10,905 bases of DNA, taken from Isohypsibius dastychi. Its lineage: Eukaryota > Tardigrada > Eutardigrada > Parachela > Isohypsibiidae. Below the pieces are notes generated by a model. The model did no database searches. It had not been told where the DNA came from and was given only the letters and a program-made list of their open reading frames with translations. Of the stretch, positions 8,889 through 10,905 are shown in pieces. Location of the stretch: assembly GCA_034696485.1 (NCBI GenBank), contig JAQIWT010001409.1, positions 1 through 10,905 of the forward strand. The letters run 5' to 3'. The translations under genes and the position numbers were made by a program. The number at the start of each line of letters is the position of its first letter. The first letter of the stretch is position 1.

Positions 8889-8924
8889 CTGGTGGTGACA
8901 TTGATGCTGACGTCTCCTTGCAAC

Positions 8925-8950
8925 TACGAAACTGGACATGAAGTTTCGTA
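8925..8950. repeat. Perfect 9-bp inverted repeat 36 bp past the protease-homologue stop
   Basis: TACGAAACT at 8925-8933 and AGTTTCGTA at 8942-8950 are exact reverse complements separated by eight bases (GGACATGA). It would form a stable hairpin in the 3' untranslated region if the transcript extends this far. It could also be a remnant of an inverted-repeat element; nothing further identifies it. Confidence 0.6.
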
Positions 8951-8981
8951 ATCTTAAGAACGCTAGGCTAAATTTTGATTT

Positions 8982-9038
8982 GGGGGGAGGGGGTGTGATG
9001 CTGTTAAAGGGGCTTTTATTTCGGTAATTACGGTATTC
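8982..9038 (+). repeat. Partial diverged copy of the fold-back element
   Basis: This matches the right half of the element at 3097-3247 in the same order: a G run (8982-8993 with one A), GGGGCT followed by TTTATTTCGG, then AATTACGGTATTC at the end. The distance from G run to end is about 45 bp here and 47 bp in the first copy. No matching left inverted end was found near it, so it is a truncated or solo half-copy. Confidence 0.55.
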
Positions 9039-9390
9039 TAGATTTCTCCAGAAACGAGCGACGCTTTTGTTCTTTGATTCCTCCCACGTCTCGTCCTCAT
9101 CAATTCTTGTTTAAAGAAGCGTCGATTATATCTGATCCTCGGGGATTAAACCGGCCCTGAATGGTTTCCTCCCTTCTGTTTATCCATCGTTAGACAATAT
9201 GAATATAGAGAACAGAGTAAGACACGTTGATTATCGGGTCTCAGTGGGAGGCCGAAGTGAGGCAGCTACTCGAGAAATGGCTCGCTTATTGATGTTTTCT
9301 CATTGAGATTCCACGAGCAGTGTTTAGCAAGTTTGAGTGTATATACTCATCTGATCCATAAGCCTCTTAGCAGCCCTTGACGTCTTGATC

Positions 9391-9441
9391 GTATCCTCTG
9401 CAATCCCACAATCTCATGTGTGGTTTCTTCCAAGAGGATAC
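9391..9441. repeat. Two-tier inverted repeat (hairpin)
   Basis: GTATCCTCT (9391-9399) is the exact reverse complement of AGAGGATAC (9433-9441). Inside, CCACA and TGTGG can form a second stem around an 8-base loop. The whole would fold into a 51-nt hairpin with an asymmetric internal loop. No known RNA family is recognised. Confidence 0.45.
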
Positions 9442-9652
9442 AGACTGTCTTAAACGTTGCAGTTCCGTATTTTTTTGGCGGCGAATTCGGTTGAAATTGT
9501 TTATTGGGCATTTTCACTGGATATAATTTTCAGAGCCAAAATTCTGGGGACACCGCTGTCGTCCACGCCATGGAACCGTAAGATATTTTTTCTATCAGCA
9601 ATTTCATAACTGAGTTGTTTTTAACGTGATCACAATTTTAATCTTAACGATT

Positions 9653-9666
9653 TACGGAGCTCCGTA
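9653..9666. repeat. 14-bp perfect palindrome
   Basis: TACGGAGCTCCGTA is its own reverse complement, with TTTA and TAAA-like flanks. It may be a dyad binding site or a chance palindrome; there is no gene context to support a role. Confidence 0.4.
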
Positions 9667-9975
9667 GTAAACTCTTTATAAAACAGGCCGGCCTCTACCC
9701 AACGAGTCACCTCTACCGTTCAAACCGTGGTCAGACCCCAGCAGGTCAAACGCAGTCCAGTGAGGTTACTAATCAGAAGTTGATTTGCCCCTTAACTGAC
9801 GAGGGGAAGTGGACCACTAGGGGTGCATTTAATTCAGTTTTTGCTTGATGATCAGCCACACCGTCTGCATTCCGGGATGCTGACTGCTGATATCTGTACA
9901 CACCTTACAATTAAGGGTTACGTGGGTGTGAGCGTATCACATCGGAAACGTTCAAAAATCACCTGTATTTTCCAC

Positions 9976-10248
9976 TTAGGCAGTAAATAACTCTGTATTC
10001 TGTTCTCGATGAAAGAATTTCCAGAAAAATAATAGCATTCCTGAAACATCACAAAAGCGTTTTTTGAATAATCGGTTAGCCCTAGGTGCAGCTTGCTTCC
10101 CGAAATATACATCTTTTATTATCAAAATGTCACGCAGTCGTCGAAACGGACTTTGAGAAAATCCGGCGATTGTCTCGCATTCAATGTCATCTTCCCATGA
10201 GAGCATTGTGCTCCGGAAATGTTCGCCAGCGTTTCCGGTATTGTACAA
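9976..10248 (-). other. Doubtful minus-strand open stretch (possible exon)
   Basis: A 90-codon open frame includes the peptide LSWEDDIECETIAGF and a basic stretch SPFRRLRD. Composition looks protein-like over its first half, and an acceptor-like AG precedes it. It matches no family I recognise, and the complementary strand is also open over part of the region. It could be an exon of a gene entering from the right of the window together with the stretch at 10301-10564, or chance. Confidence 0.15.
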
Positions 10249-10300
10249 TCCTATTAGCCTAACTCAGTTTGAGCGAATGGGCATTCATAAAAGCGACAGC

Positions 10301-10564
10301 CTAGAAAGGCAGGGATCGATCCGCTTCAATGTCGCTTTGTGTTCTATGATGGGAAAAACTGATGGATGACATGTCGCTTTCTTTAATTGAGAGGAGGTTT
10401 CGCTTGTATGGCGAATTGAGTTTACCAACTGAACTGTCCGAGCTCGCATTAGAGTCACAACGCTCGAATGGCTTTCGAGAAATGAGTAGCGGAATCAGTG
10501 TGGATGTTCGCAGAGCACTATCGAACACAAACTGTTCTTCATCTGCATGGCACAATTGGTTCAC
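10301..10564 (-). other. Doubtful minus-strand Ser-rich open stretch (possible exon)
   Basis: An 87-codon open frame ends in a TAG. Its residues are Ser-rich (for example SNASSDSSVG) as in disordered tails, and GCCATGCAG just inside the 5' end could be a splice acceptor. The opposite strand is also open (10362-10571), so coding direction is undecided. No family is recognised. Confidence 0.15.
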
Positions 10565-10905
10565 TATCTGACACTAGAAAGAAGATCATCATGTATTCCG
10601 TAATTATCGACAAAAAAACTTTCGCGACCTCATGACGGTTTTCGCATAACTTCAGCGAATCACCTCCGAAAAAATTTGCATCCAGCAGTTCCGAGCTTCG
10701 GGAAGGTCACTCATTCCAGAAGAGGTAACTCATGCACAAAAATTTTGATCACGGTAACATTTGCTATCCTGGCGAGAGAGTACTGTACAAGTTCTGACCG
10801 CTTTGAGCTCGGGTGAGAAATAAACCGAACAGTGGTGTGCCGAGGTTCAAAACTTCGGGAGGCTGAATTCATTTTTTCAATTTTTCGCTACGCACTAGTC
10901 CAGCC

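Larger units (their letters stand above)
8889..10905. other. Distal region, mostly non-coding
   Basis: No spliced gene with recognisable domains was found in these 2 kb. The region holds a hairpin just past the protease homologue's stop, a partial copy of the fold-back repeat, a second hairpin, a short palindrome, two heat-shock-element-like dyads and two doubtful minus-strand open stretches. No reverse transcriptase, transposase, tRNA or rRNA signature was seen by eye. Confidence 0.5.

Noticed and set aside
10591-10616. Possible third end of the fold-back repeat (CCGTAATTATCGACAAAA)
   Set aside because: The match to the inverted-repeat end is short and imperfect and lacks the C or G run, so it may be chance.

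Overview
The window is from an animal nuclear genome. It holds three spliced genes with canonical GT-AG introns, all encoding secreted or cell-surface proteins of animal families. Nearly all introns are tiny (about 49-94 bp, one of 225 bp). I cannot name the species. A compact invertebrate such as a flatworm or another lophotrochozoan is a plausible guess, but that is inference only. Nothing looks prokaryotic: there are no operonic ribosome binding sites, and genes are broken into exons joined in different frames.

Layout. 1-936 has no supportable gene. 937-2366 (minus) is a three-exon calcium-activated nucleotidase/apyrase of the CANT1 family, 383 aa with a signal peptide, with a TATA motif about 110 bp upstream. 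2367-4259 is an intergenic interval between divergent genes and contains a 151-bp fold-back (MITE-like) element. 4260-7331 (plus) is an eleven-exon ectonucleotide pyrophosphatase/phosphodiesterase (ENPP1-3 type, 820 aa), a type II membrane protein with a catalytic and a nuclease-like domain but no somatomedin-B domains. Only 370 bp further on, 7702-8888 (plus) is a six-exon trypsin-fold (S1) serine protease homologue, 286 aa with a signal peptide. 8889-10905 is mostly non-coding: small hairpins, a partial second copy of the fold-back repeat, and two doubtful minus-strand open stretches near 10.0-10.6 kb.

How the genes may work together. CANT1-type apyrases and ENPPs both act on extracellular nucleotides, and S1 proteases and their inactive homologues act in the same extracellular space. 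The most striking point is that all three products carry replacements at positions that are normally catalytic or metal-binding. The S1 protein has Gln for catalytic His57 and Thr for Ser195. The ENPP has Lys for the phosphate-binding Asn and Ala for one zinc-ligand His. The apyrase has Thr at a position that is Asp in human CANT1. The locus may therefore be a cluster of extracellular hydrolase-fold proteins, at least one of them almost certainly a pseudoenzyme. Family assignments and splice models come from reading the sequence and from remembered family motifs; no search was run.
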